Program-made: the position numbers and the translations under genes
The notes under the pieces: generated by a model
Told to the model about the DNA's origin: nothing
Seen by the model: the letters and a program-made list of their open reading frames with translations, nothing else
Databases searched by the model: none
Assembly (NCBI GenBank): GCA_050247075.1
Contig: JBFWUW010000040.1
Location: 1-62,904, forward strand
Direction of reading: 5' to 3'
DNA from: JBFWUW01 sp050247075
GTDB lineage: Bacteria; Planctomycetota; Planctomycetia; Pirellulales; JBFWUW01
DNA: 62,904 nucleotides
In this document: in pieces, positions 7,638 through 15,835 of the stretch
How the letters are laid out: each line of letters opens with the position of its first letter
Position numbering within the stretch: the first letter of the stretch is position 1

Positions 7638-9137
7638 ATGCCAAGACGCACCGATCATCGCCCGACCCGTTCCAGCCAGGCACCAGTGCCCCGCCGCGCG
7701 TTTCTGGCCGATATGGGCATGGGCATCACCGGTCTCGCTTTGGGGACCATGCTGCACCGCGATGGCATTACGCGGGCCGACGAGCACGGTCTGTTTACTC
7801 CCCCCACTGGCCAGCCGCACTTTGCCCCCAAGGCCAAGAATGTCATCTGGCTGTTCATGGTGGGCGGAACCAGCCACATGGAGAGCTTCGACCCCAAGCC
7901 GGAACTAACCAAACACGCCGGCAAGACCATTGCCGAATCGCCCTTTGCCGATACGCTGGAATCGCCCTACCTCAAAAAGAACATTCGTGAGTTCGTGGCC
8001 GGCCTGCACCCGGTGCAGCCCAAGTTGTACGAGTTGCAAGTTGGCTATTCCAAGCGCGGCCAGTCGGGCATTGAAGTCAGCGACTGGTGGCCGCATGTTG
8101 GTAGCTGCATCGACGATATCTCCGTGGTCCGTTCGATGTGGACCACCGACAACGACCACGGGGCCCAGCTTCAGTTTCATACCGGGCGGCATGCCTTGGA
8201 GGGTCGCTATCCCACGATTGGATCGTGGGTCCATTACGGCTTGGGTACGCTCAACGACGATTTGCCCCAGTTCGTGGTGATGGGCCAGCCGATCGCCGAC
8301 TGCTGCGGCGGCATCGGCGCGCACGGGGCTCACTACCTGGGACCAGAACACGACGGCGTCCAACTGGCGACCGATCCGGCCAACCCGCTGCCGTTTGCCC
8401 TGCCAGAGCCGGGCGTCTTTCGCGAGGAACAGGCGGGTGAGTTTGAGCTGCTTTCACGGTTGAGCCAATTATCGACCGCCCAATACCCGGACGATCCCAC
8501 GTTGCGGGCGCGGATCAAGTCTTACGAGTTGGCTTTCCGCATGCAGACGGCGGTGCCGGAAATTATGCGGTTTGCCGACGAGACGGCCACCACGCAACAA
8601 TTGTATGGGCTGGAGGACAACGTGACGGCACCGTTTGGCCAGCAATGCCTGGCCGCGCGGCGATTGGTGGAGCGAGGCGTGCGGTTCGTGCAAATTTTCC
8701 ACGGCAGCAACGGCGGCGCCGGCGCATGGGACGCGCACGGCAACCTCAAGAACGGCCATACCGCGCTCTGCCAGCAGGTTGATCGGCCGATCGCTGGATT
8801 GATCCGCGATTTGAAGCAGCGGGGACTGTTCGAAGAAACCCTGGTCGTGTGGGCAACCGAGTTTGGCCGCACGCCGGGCGCTCAAAACTCCGACGGGCGC
8901 GACCATCACCCTTACGGCTTTTCGATCTGGATGGCGGGTGGCGGCATCAAGGGGGGCGTAGCGCATGGGGCGACCGACGAGATCGGTTTTCACGCGATCG
9001 AAAACCGGCACTACGTGACCGACGTGCATGCCACCGTGCTGCATCAGTTGGGGCTGGATCCCCGCCGGCTGGAAATCCCTGGCCGCAAGCGGCTGGAGAT
9101 CGACTTCGGACAGCCCATTCGCGAGATCATCGCTTAG
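7638..9137 (+). CDS. DUF1501 family exported protein (2 of 3)
   Basis: A 499-residue protein with a Tat-type signal (VPRRAFLADMGMGITGLALG) and the DUF1501 core: IWLFMVGGTSHMESFDPKPEL, then WWPHVGSCIDDISVVRSMWT, and near the C-terminus ATEFGRTPGAQ and GRDHHPYGFSIWMAGGG. The start at 7638 is supported by GCGGGAG 7 nt upstream. It differs from the first copy by a longer middle segment containing DCCGGIGAHGAHYLGPEHDG, which is typical of the branch that is usually paired with DUF1553 proteins. No partner is adjacent. It is followed by a MITE-like repeat and the 71-aa gene on the other strand. Confidence 0.92.
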   Translation: MPRRTDHRPTRSSQAPVPRRAFLADMGMGITGLALGTMLHRDGITRADEHGLFTPPTGQPHFAPKAKNVIWLFMVGGTSHMESFDPKPELTKHAGKTIAESPFADTLESPYLKKNIREFVAGLHPVQPKLYELQVGYSKRGQSGIEVSDWWPHVGSCIDDISVVRSMWTTDNDHGAQLQFHTGRHALEGRYPTIGSWVHYGLGTLNDDLPQFVVMGQPIADCCGGIGAHGAHYLGPEHDGVQLATDPANPLPFALPEPGVFREEQAGEFELLSRLSQLSTAQYPDDPTLRARIKSYELAFRMQTAVPEIMRFADETATTQQLYGLEDNVTAPFGQQCLAARRLVERGVRFVQIFHGSNGGAGAWDAHGNLKNGHTALCQQVDRPIAGLIRDLKQRGLFEETLVVWATEFGRTPGAQNSDGRDHHPYGFSIWMAGGGIKGGVAHGATDEIGFHAIENRHYVTDVHATVLHQLGLDPRRLEIPGRKRLEIDFGQPIREIIA

Positions 9138-9162
9138 GATCTTGGTCCAGAATCGGCTTCGC

Positions 9163-9257
9163 AACTGGCCCGGAATAACTTCGGCGTTTTGTTTTCCCGC
9201 ACCCTGCACTCTCCCAGTGGGAGAGGGGTTTTATGACGAAGTTATTCCGGACCAGTT
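9163..9257. repeat. MITE-like 95-bp inverted repeat, copy 2
   Basis: Left arm 9163-9183 (AACTGGCCCGGAATAACTTCG) and right arm 9237-9257 are reverse complements with one mismatch in 21. The centre holds the hairpin CTCTCCCAGTGGGAGAG. Ends, size and layout match the element at 1927-2023. The right arm contains the stop codon of the leftward 71-aa gene at 9242-9244. Confidence 0.78.
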
Positions 9258-9457
9258 CCTTCCGGTTTTTCCGTGGCGGAACGGGGAGCTGCCGCAGCTT
9301 GCCGCTCGTGGGCTTCATATTCATCCGTCATCACGGAGGGGCAGACTTCTTGCACCCCGCACTGTTGGCAAACCACCCGAATCAAATCGCTGCCGCTAAT
9401 CTTCAGATCGTGCTGGGCACAGAGTTGGTACAGTTCTTTCAGGTGAACACAAGGCAT
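9242..9457 (-). CDS. Small conserved-looking cysteine protein (71 aa)
   Basis: The protein begins MPCVHLKELYQLCAQHDLKI and has three further cysteines in VCQQCGVQEVC, an arrangement suggesting a small zinc-binding or redox site. A strong GGGAGG ribosome site lies about 7 nt upstream of the ATG at 9457, which decides this start over an upstream ATG at 9478. The first 53 residues look like an evolved protein; the tail from about residue 55 (AAAPRSATEKPEGTGPE) is low complexity, and its last residues and stop codon are encoded inside the MITE-like repeat. It lies on the same strand as tRNA-Ala, 128 bp downstream of it. Function unknown. Confidence 0.72.
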   Translation of the reverse strand: MPCVHLKELYQLCAQHDLKISGSDLIRVVCQQCGVQEVCPSVMTDEYEAHERQAAAAPRSATEKPEGTGPE

Positions 9458-9549
9458 GATACGCCTCCCTGGAACCAAGGACCGAAGAGGGTGTCAAAGA
9501 CCGAACCGCCCCGAACAAGGTACACAAGACACGGGCAACTCCCCAGTTC

Positions 9550-9569
9550 CCCCGCAATCTCTTGCGGGG
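9550..9569 (-). terminator. Hairpin after tRNA-Ala
   Basis: CCCCGCAA and TTGCGGGG form an 8-bp stem with a 4-nt loop, starting 16 nt beyond the tRNA 3' end. There is no run of T on the minus strand after it, so a processing or pausing structure is as likely as a true terminator. Confidence 0.35.
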
Positions 9570-9585
9570 TTTGCGCTTACGAAAG

Positions 9586-9658
9586 TGGAGACGAAGGGGA
9601 TCGAACCCTCAACCCCCGGCTTGCAAAGCCGGTGCTCTCCCAATTGAGCTACGTCCCC
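9586..9658 (-). tRNA. tRNA-Ala(TGC)
   Basis: The reverse complement folds into a 73-nt cloverleaf. The acceptor stem is GGGGACG/CGTCTCC with one G-U pair, the D arm GCTC/GAGC, the anticodon stem CCGGC/GCCGG around TTTGCAA, and the T arm GAGGG-TTCGATC-CCCTT, with discriminator A. Anticodon TGC decodes alanine. The terminal CCA is not encoded. It is a lone tRNA here, not part of an rRNA operon. Confidence 0.95.
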
Positions 9659-9942
9659 AAACGCGGCCGATGGGGCCGGTTTGTGCTAAGAACTTGAGGC
9701 TATTGTACGGTTTTGTCTTGGTTTGAGAATGAGGCAACGGCCTTCGCCCAGAATTCGCCGCGGCCGGTGCCTGCTGGGCCGTGAATAAATCTTTTGATAA
9801 ATCGCAATGCTAGCGGCAACCAATTGCCGACCCGCGGCGTAGAATGCTGGACGACGCGGGGGCCAACAGTGCATAATGCGGCAGTTGTACCTATCTTGTT
9901 ACGGCTGGTTGAGTTCCGTGTTTGGCGCGCTGCTGGCGGACC

Positions 9943-10236
9943 ATGTGGCAAATCCTCAATACACGCACCGCCCAAGTGGCGGTTTGGCTGGCGTTGCTGG
10001 CATCACTGGTGGTTGTGGGAATCTATATCATCCAGAAGGTTCGCGCAGGGTTTACCGGTCGTGGGCCTGCATCGAGCGAAATGTTGACGAGTTTTCGAGA
10101 ACTCCACTCCCAGGGTCAGCTTAGCGACGCGGAATACCGAAACATAAAGACGAAGCTGGCGGATCGTCTTCAGCATGATGTGCAAGACCGCGCCCCGGAT
10201 GCGGAACCGCCAGCGGATCAGAAAAAACCAGAATAA
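9943..10236 (+). CDS. Small single-pass membrane protein with SHOCT-like tail
   Basis: The 97-residue protein starts MWQILNTRTAQVAVWLALLA and has one membrane helix at about 11-32. Residues about 46-80 (MLTSFRELHSQGQLSDAEYRNIKTKLADRL) resemble a SHOCT-type helical motif, in which a short amphipathic pair contains a GxLSDAEY turn. The tail is acidic and proline rich. It precedes clpX by 235 bp on the same strand. Its role is unknown. Confidence 0.65.
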   Translation: MWQILNTRTAQVAVWLALLASLVVVGIYIIQKVRAGFTGRGPASSEMLTSFRELHSQGQLSDAEYRNIKTKLADRLQHDVQDRAPDAEPPADQKKPE

Positions 10237-10471
10237 TTGGCCCGGCGACAGGGATCGGCCGCCAGGCCAGCGGACAAGAACGCGGAAAACAGTAACGATT
10301 GAATCATCGCTTGATTGCTCGAAGCGAGTGCGAACAAGGACGTTCCCGAGGCCCCCTGCCCCCGAGGGCGAAACACGGCTACTCGAGCTGCACCTTGGTT
10401 AACGCTTTTCGGCGGACTGCTGATCGAAGCCAGCGGCCCGGCAAAAAGTAACGGACAAAAAAGGAGAAGGC

Positions 10472-11758
10472 ATGTCGGCAAGGGACACGAACGGAGGCCG
10501 CCGGGCGGGTGGAACGACCAAGAAGAACGCATTTTGCTCGTTCTGCCGCAAGAGCTATCGCGATGTTGGCCCGCTGGTCGAGGGACCAGGCGATGTCTAC
10601 ATCTGCGGGGAATGCATCGAGCTGTGCCAGTCGATTTTGGATCAAGAAAAGAAGCGCCGCGGCACCGGCAAGCAACTCTTCAACCGTATTCCCACGCCGC
10701 GAGAAATCGCCACGCAGCTCGATGGCTACGTGATCGGCCAAGAGCATGCCAAGCGGGTGCTGTCGGTAGCCGTGCATAGCCACTACAAGCGGCTGTCGCT
10801 AGGGGCCGATTCCCCGGACGTGGAGATCGACAAGTCCAACATCTTGCTCGTCGGCCCCACGGGCAGCGGCAAGACATTGCTGGCCCGCACGCTGGCCCGC
10901 ATTCTTAATGTGCCGTTTGCCATTGGCGATGCCACCACGCTGACCGAAGCCGGCTACGTGGGCGAAGACGTCGAGAATCTGCTGCTCAAGCTGTTGCACG
11001 CCGCCGATTTCGATCTGGAGGCGGCCCAACGCGGCGTGCTGTACATCGACGAGATCGACAAGATTGGCAAGACCAGCCACAACGTCTCGATCACCCGCGA
11101 TGTCAGTGGCGAGGGCGTGCAACAAGCCCTGTTGAAGATGCTGGAAGGAACCGTGGCCAACGTGCCGCCGCAAGGGGGCCGCAAGCACCCAGAGCAGCAG
11201 TACATTCAGATGGACACGACCAACATTCTGTTCATCTGCGGCGGCACGTTTGTCGGCATCGACAAAATCGTCGGCAAGCGCCTGGGCAAGAAAGGGATGG
11301 GCTTTGGCCAAGGAGACGCCGCCCACGCTGGCGAAGCTAGCGTCAGCGAACTGCTGGGCCAGATTACGACCGACGACATTCTGGAATACGGCATGATTCC
11401 CGAGCTGATCGGCCGATTGCCGGTTGTCTCGGCCCTGCGGCCGCTCGATGTCGACTCCATGGTGCGGGTGTTGCGCGAGCCTAGAAACGCCCTGGTGCGG
11501 CAGTACCAGAAAATGTTCGAGCTGGAAGAAGCCGAATTGAATTTTACCGATGGTGCGCTGCGGTGTATTGCCGATAAGGCATTGCAGAAAGCCACGGGCG
11601 CCCGCGGGCTGCGTTCGATCGTCGAGCAAATCATGCTGGACGTGATGTTCGAGCTGCCGGAAAAAGGCCGCGGCCACCAATACAACATTACCGAGGATGT
11701 CGTCATGGGCCGCCAGCGGCTATTGCCGATGCCGGAGGCCAAAACCAAGAGTGCCTAG
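10472..11758 (+). CDS. clpX: ATP-dependent Clp protease ATP-binding subunit ClpX
   Basis: The 428-residue protein has the N-terminal zinc domain with C22, C25, C45 and C48, Walker A GPTGSGKT at 128-135, Walker B VLYIDEID at 189-196, the sensor region GRLPVVSALRPLD, and the AAA+ C-domain (KATGARGLRSIVEQIMLDVMFELP). It unfolds substrates for the ClpP protease. Sequence around 284-300 (GKKGMGFGQGDA) resembles the region of the IGF loop and ClpP-docking segment, although a plain IGF is replaced by MGFGQ. A strong AAGGAGAAGG ribosome site precedes the start. clpP is not within the window. Confidence 0.95.
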   Translation: MSARDTNGGRRAGGTTKKNAFCSFCRKSYRDVGPLVEGPGDVYICGECIELCQSILDQEKKRRGTGKQLFNRIPTPREIATQLDGYVIGQEHAKRVLSVAVHSHYKRLSLGADSPDVEIDKSNILLVGPTGSGKTLLARTLARILNVPFAIGDATTLTEAGYVGEDVENLLLKLLHAADFDLEAAQRGVLYIDEIDKIGKTSHNVSITRDVSGEGVQQALLKMLEGTVANVPPQGGRKHPEQQYIQMDTTNILFICGGTFVGIDKIVGKRLGKKGMGFGQGDAAHAGEASVSELLGQITTDDILEYGMIPELIGRLPVVSALRPLDVDSMVRVLREPRNALVRQYQKMFELEEAELNFTDGALRCIADKALQKATGARGLRSIVEQIMLDVMFELPEKGRGHQYNITEDVVMGRQRLLPMPEAKTKSA

Positions 11759-11935
11759 GATCCGCTTTAGCCCACGAGCGGCGGATCATCAGGCGGATTT
11801 CTAGAACTACAACAAGCGCGGTACGTTCAAGCCCACGCGCCTCACAAGGAAGTGGGGGTCAAGTTCGCGCATCTGCTGACGGGCTCGGCGCTGCCAATGG
11901 CGGCACCGGGCCCGTCGCTGTTTATACAGGGCAAC

Positions 11936-12007
11936 TGTAGGAGGCGATTCCATCGCCGATGGGAATGGCGAGAATCGCAACCATCGGCGATGGAATCGCC
12001 TCCTACA
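11936..12007. repeat. REPIN-like inverted pair with perfect 27-bp arms
   Basis: Left arm 11936-11962 begins TGTAGGAGGCGATTCCATCG; right arm 11981-12007 is its exact reverse complement over all 27 bases. An 18-nt spacer separates them. This is the doublet form of a palindrome family scattered through the window. It lies between the stops of clpX and the radical SAM gene, which converge. Confidence 0.88.
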
Positions 12008-12034
12008 AAAATTCGTCGCCTCGAACAGCCCGCG

Positions 12035-14005
12035 TCAGGCAGCCTTGCCGCAGTGCTGGTCATCTTGCAGAACCGGCAACTCCACCGTGACTTGCGGCAG
12101 GCGATGAACGGGCGTGTCGGGCAGGGCGTGGCTGGCTGTCCCCCCGCCTACGCTTCGCATGGGAATTTGGCTGATAGGCCCGCGGGTAGAATATTCGATC
12201 TTTCCACGAAACAGCTTCCACGCCCAGCGCAAAGTGCGGCGATAAGTATGAAACAGCCCCACCATGGCCACGGCTTGCACCAAGGCGTCGATGATGTGGG
12301 CGCGTGTCTTGAGATACGCCTTGCGGCGAACCTTGCGAAACGGAGAGTAATCTCGCGTTTCTTGTTCGGTGCGGCGCTCCGCGTCGGCAAACGGAATGTT
12401 GGACTTCGACACGAATAGCGCCATCAGCATCCGCAAGGGATTGAAGAAGTACGTATAGCCCACAAGCATGTTGAGCTGCTTGAGCCAGGGCCGCGGATGC
12501 TTGGAGGCCATGACGTAGTTGCCGTCGCCGCGGTGCGCGTCGAGCGGCTGGCCATCGACACTGTCGAACACCATGCCCGACGTATAGGTATCTTCGTACC
12601 ATTTCGAGCCGGGTGACGGCGTCAGCATCAATACCTGAGTGTACAAGGCACCGGCCTTGCGCAACACCCGCAGTTGGTTCAGCAAGCCGTAGTTGCCCTT
12701 GCGCGTCACCAGCGGCTGCGTATCGTGGTGCATCATCATGGGAATTGGGTAGATGCCGTTTTCCCGCAACAAACGGAACGACTCGAGCGTCTTGCTTTCG
12801 TTTTGGCCCTTCTTGACGAGCGTTCCGGTCAAGTCCTCGACGCCCATCCAAACCGCGAACAAGCCAGCGCGGCGGATCGTGGGCAGATGTTCTTGGATGC
12901 GAATCGTGTCGTGGACGGTCGCCTCGGTTCCAAAGCGAATGCGGTTGAACGGCTTTTGGCCGGCTACAGCCCGCCGTGCCAACGGCTCGCAGATATCCAT
13001 CGTCCGTTTGGTATCGTTGAAGAAGTTATCGTCGGTGCCAAAGAAATTGGTGATGTGGTACGCCTTGTAGAGCTGCTCGATCTCGTCGGCTACGCGCTCG
13101 CCGCTCTTCACGCGGTGCTGCCGCTGGTTGTAGGCCGGAATGGGGCAATACGCGCAGCGAAACTTGCACCCCACCGTCATCACAATGGATGAGATCATGC
13201 TATGCTTGCGGACCCGTTTGGCCGACAGCGGATTGGCCCCCAGCATGGTCCCGGAACTCGGCGGCTCCAGTATGGCGTAGCCGGCCACGGGCGAGGGAAG
13301 CTCGTCCAGGTCGCCCAACAGCCGCTGAATGCCCGTATCGACCAACTCTTCCACCGCTCCGTTGGGCGTGGAGGAATTGCCGTAGACCAGCCCGGGAATT
13401 CCATCGAGTGCGCCGCAGTCGCGGGCCCGGTAAAACACCGATCGCATCGACTCTCCGTTGGCCCTCAGCGCCAGCAGCGTTTCCAACAATTGCAGCAGCA
13501 CGTACTCCTCGCCCGTCACCACCACATCCGCCCCCGCGGGCCGGGCGGGGTCGTTGCTGAAGGAGAGCCACGGTTCGTAAATGCTGCGCGGTCCGCCGGC
13601 GATAATCAGCGGGCGGCGCGAAGGTTCGATGCGGCAGGCATCGGCTACCATCTGGTCGCAGGCCTCGGAATGCAGATGCATGCTGGATACCATGAAGATG
13701 TCCGGTATCCGCCCATCCAGCCGCATCCGGGACGGCTGAAAGTTCTTGTTCCACTGTTGCAATACGACGCGAGTCTTGGAAAAGCCCGAATCGATCATGG
13801 CCGCGCCAATCGCCCGCACGCCGGCGGGGACCATGCGCAAGTCGGCAAAGATGAAGGGCAAGATCCGCGTGCGGTGATCGAAAGCGTAGGCAATCACCGT
13901 CGTCAGGTCGTGCCGATGGGCAATGGTCCGCAACCGCTGCCGAATAGCGGTCATTTCTCCATCGGGCAACAAGATATCGCCGCGAGTACGAGGGAGGAGT
14001 TCCAT
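12035..14005 (-). CDS. B12-binding-domain radical SAM protein
   Basis: The 656-residue protein has an N-terminal Rossmann-like region (about 50-185: FSKTRVVLQQWNKN, PDIFMVSSMHLHSEACDQM, LIIAGGPRS) that fits a cobalamin-binding domain, then a radical SAM core with CX3CX2C at C280, C284 and C287 (GCKFRCAYCPIPAY). The sequence FGTDDNFFNDT and GMVFDSVDGQ are common in the BchE/HpnP-like group. A C-terminal extension of about 150 residues contains hydrophobic stretches (GYTYFFNPLRMLMALF, IIDALVQAVAMVGLF). It probably methylates or rearranges an unactivated carbon; the substrate cannot be told. No neighbour supports a pathway. ATG at 14005 is preferred over 14089. Confidence 0.85.
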   Translation of the reverse strand: MELLPRTRGDILLPDGEMTAIRQRLRTIAHRHDLTTVIAYAFDHRTRILPFIFADLRMVPAGVRAIGAAMIDSGFSKTRVVLQQWNKNFQPSRMRLDGRIPDIFMVSSMHLHSEACDQMVADACRIEPSRRPLIIAGGPRSIYEPWLSFSNDPARPAGADVVVTGEEYVLLQLLETLLALRANGESMRSVFYRARDCGALDGIPGLVYGNSSTPNGAVEELVDTGIQRLLGDLDELPSPVAGYAILEPPSSGTMLGANPLSAKRVRKHSMISSIVMTVGCKFRCAYCPIPAYNQRQHRVKSGERVADEIEQLYKAYHITNFFGTDDNFFNDTKRTMDICEPLARRAVAGQKPFNRIRFGTEATVHDTIRIQEHLPTIRRAGLFAVWMGVEDLTGTLVKKGQNESKTLESFRLLRENGIYPIPMMMHHDTQPLVTRKGNYGLLNQLRVLRKAGALYTQVLMLTPSPGSKWYEDTYTSGMVFDSVDGQPLDAHRGDGNYVMASKHPRPWLKQLNMLVGYTYFFNPLRMLMALFVSKSNIPFADAERRTEQETRDYSPFRKVRRKAYLKTRAHIIDALVQAVAMVGLFHTYRRTLRWAWKLFRGKIEYSTRGPISQIPMRSVGGGTASHALPDTPVHRLPQVTVELPVLQDDQHCGKAA

Positions 14006-14428
14006 GGCGGTGTCTCGCGGAAAGAAAGGCGGCGGAATCGAACTCGCCGACAGGACCAGGTGGCAGCCGACGGGGCCAAGTTTTCGCACATCGGGGCGGA
14101 TGAATCCACGCCGATTTCCGGCCGGGTCGGCGGACGCCTGCTAGCAACCGCTTGATAGCAAGGCCGGCAATCTGGTTGTAGAAGGCGATTCCATCGCCGA
14201 TTGCACCTCGTTCGTTCAATCAACGAGGGCCGTGGTGTGGGCTTTAGCCCACATAAGATACTATCGTGTGCCGAAACCCGCGCGCCACCGTCGGCTTCTT
14301 GCCCATTTGCCTGGCGGCGGCTGCTAGCGTCGGAACGAGCCGCGCGATACCATCGGAAATGCCAAGGCCATGTTGGCCCAGTCAACTTTCAACGCACAAG
14401 TTTCTTAGCCACCACCCACGAGGCAACC
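14006..14428. other. Divergent intergenic region with one REP copy
   Basis: This gap separates the radical SAM gene from the DUF2007-like gene. It contains a single REP-like palindrome at 14177-14201 (TGTAGAAGGCGATTCCATCG). No gene or RNA is recognised. Confidence 0.6.
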
Positions 14429-14719
14429 ATGAACGCCGATGACCTGGTTACGGTTTACTCCGACAAAGATGTCACGCGCGCTGAAATGGTCAAGAATTTC
14501 CTGGAGGCCGAGGGAATCCGGGCTTGCGTGTCCGGCATCAATCAAGGGTCATTGTCGGGAATTGTCGATGTCCTGGTGCAAGTTGCCGCCACCGATGTGG
14601 CACGCGCTCAAGAGGTGATCGACTTCCATGAGAGCAGCGAGGACGATCTGACCGAGGAAGACGGCCTCAGCGATGAGCCGGGGGACGAAGGCATTGAACT
14701 GGGCGACGGCCAGGAGTAG
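14429..14719 (+). CDS. DUF2007-like putative signal-transducing protein
   Basis: A 96-residue protein. Residues 1-65 (VTVYSDKDVTRAEMVKNFLE, EGIRACVSGINQGSLSGIVD, VLVQVAATDVARAQEVI) match the beta-alpha-beta layout of the DUF2007/GlnB-like small domain: an extended strand, a helix of the AEMVKNFLE kind, and a final helix ARAQEVI. The last 30 residues are acidic (SSEDDLTEEDGLSDEPGDEG). The ATG at 14429 follows a weak GAGG and excludes a non-conserved upstream extension from 14201. It heads a co-directional set with the next two genes. Confidence 0.78.
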   Translation: MNADDLVTVYSDKDVTRAEMVKNFLEAEGIRACVSGINQGSLSGIVDVLVQVAATDVARAQEVIDFHESSEDDLTEEDGLSDEPGDEGIELGDGQE

Positions 14720-14799
14720 AGGCCAGCCCCGCATTCTGCAGGCCTGTCGCCGGCTGCCTGCCGCCGAACAAATTGCCAATCTCGCCCAGGTTGCACGCC

Positions 14800-15741
14800 A
14801 TGACGAACTCACTTTCACGCCGCGATGCCATGACCGCCGGACTCACCCTGGCCGTGGGAGCGGCCGCCGCCTTGCAGACATCGCCGTCAGCCGCGACGGA
14901 GGGCGCCGACCCCTTTCGCTACTGTTTGAATACCAGCACCATTCGCGGCCAAGAATTGGGAATCGTCCGCGAAATAGAGATTGCCTCGGCCGCCGGCTAC
15001 CAAGGTATCGAGCCTTGGATTCGCGAGTTGGATGAGTACGTCAAGGCTGGCGGTTCCCTGCCCGACTTGCGGAAGCGCATCGCCGATGCCGGTCTGGCCG
15101 TCGAAAGCGCCATCGGCTTTGCCACCTGGATTGTCGATGACGACGAGCAACGCCGCAAAGGCCTGGAGGAAGCGCGGCGGAGCATGGAATTGGTGGCCGC
15201 CATTGGCGGCACGCGGTTGGCGGCTCCACCGGTCGGCGCGACCGATCTCCCCAAGCTCGATTTGTTCCGCGCGGCCGAAAGATATGGCGAGCTGCTGGAA
15301 TTGGGCGACAAGATGGGAGTGGTGCCCCAGGCCGAAGTCTGGGGCTTTTCCAAAAACCTTAGCCGCTTGGGCGAAACGGCCTTCGTGGCGATCGAAAGCG
15401 GACATCCCCAGGCCTGCATCCTGCCTGACATCTACCACATTCACAAAGGGGGTTCAGACTTCCACGGTTTGAAATTGCTGAGCCAGACAGCCGTGCATGT
15501 GTTTCACGTCAACGACTACCCGGCCGATCCCCCCCGCGACACCATCACCGACGCCCACCGCGTTTACCCCGGCGATGGCGCCGCTCCCTTAACGCGGATT
15601 TTTCAGGACCTGATTCGAGGCGGCTCGCGCTGCGTGCTGTCGCTGGAGCTCTTCAATCGCGACTACTGGAAGCAAGACGCGCTGGAGGTCGCCAAGACGG
15701 GCTTGGCCAAAACCAAAGCGGCCGTGGCCAACGCCCTGTAG
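14800..15741 (+). CDS. Exported sugar phosphate isomerase/epimerase-like TIM barrel
   Basis: The 313-residue protein has a Tat-type leader (LSRRDAMTAGLTLAVGAAAAL) and a xylose-isomerase-like TIM barrel: FRYCLNTSTIRGQ, GYQGIEPWI, VVPQAEVWGF, ILPDIYHIHKGGSDF, HVFHVNDYPA, and VLSLELFN. E in AEVW, D and H in DIYHIH, and H/D in HVNDY are the expected metal ligands of the family. Such exported epimerase-like proteins are numerous in planctomycetes, and their substrates are mostly unknown. ATG at 14800 is chosen so that the Tat signal begins directly. Confidence 0.85.
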   Translation: MTNSLSRRDAMTAGLTLAVGAAAALQTSPSAATEGADPFRYCLNTSTIRGQELGIVREIEIASAAGYQGIEPWIRELDEYVKAGGSLPDLRKRIADAGLAVESAIGFATWIVDDDEQRRKGLEEARRSMELVAAIGGTRLAAPPVGATDLPKLDLFRAAERYGELLELGDKMGVVPQAEVWGFSKNLSRLGETAFVAIESGHPQACILPDIYHIHKGGSDFHGLKLLSQTAVHVFHVNDYPADPPRDTITDAHRVYPGDGAAPLTRIFQDLIRGGSRCVLSLELFNRDYWKQDALEVAKTGLAKTKAAVANAL

Positions 15742-15835
15742 GCAGCGCGCAGAGGTGGCAGACGGCCCGATGACTTGCTACCATCGAAGTAGTATCCCAC
15801 CGCATGCAAATCCACCATCGCACAGGCCTGCCCCG

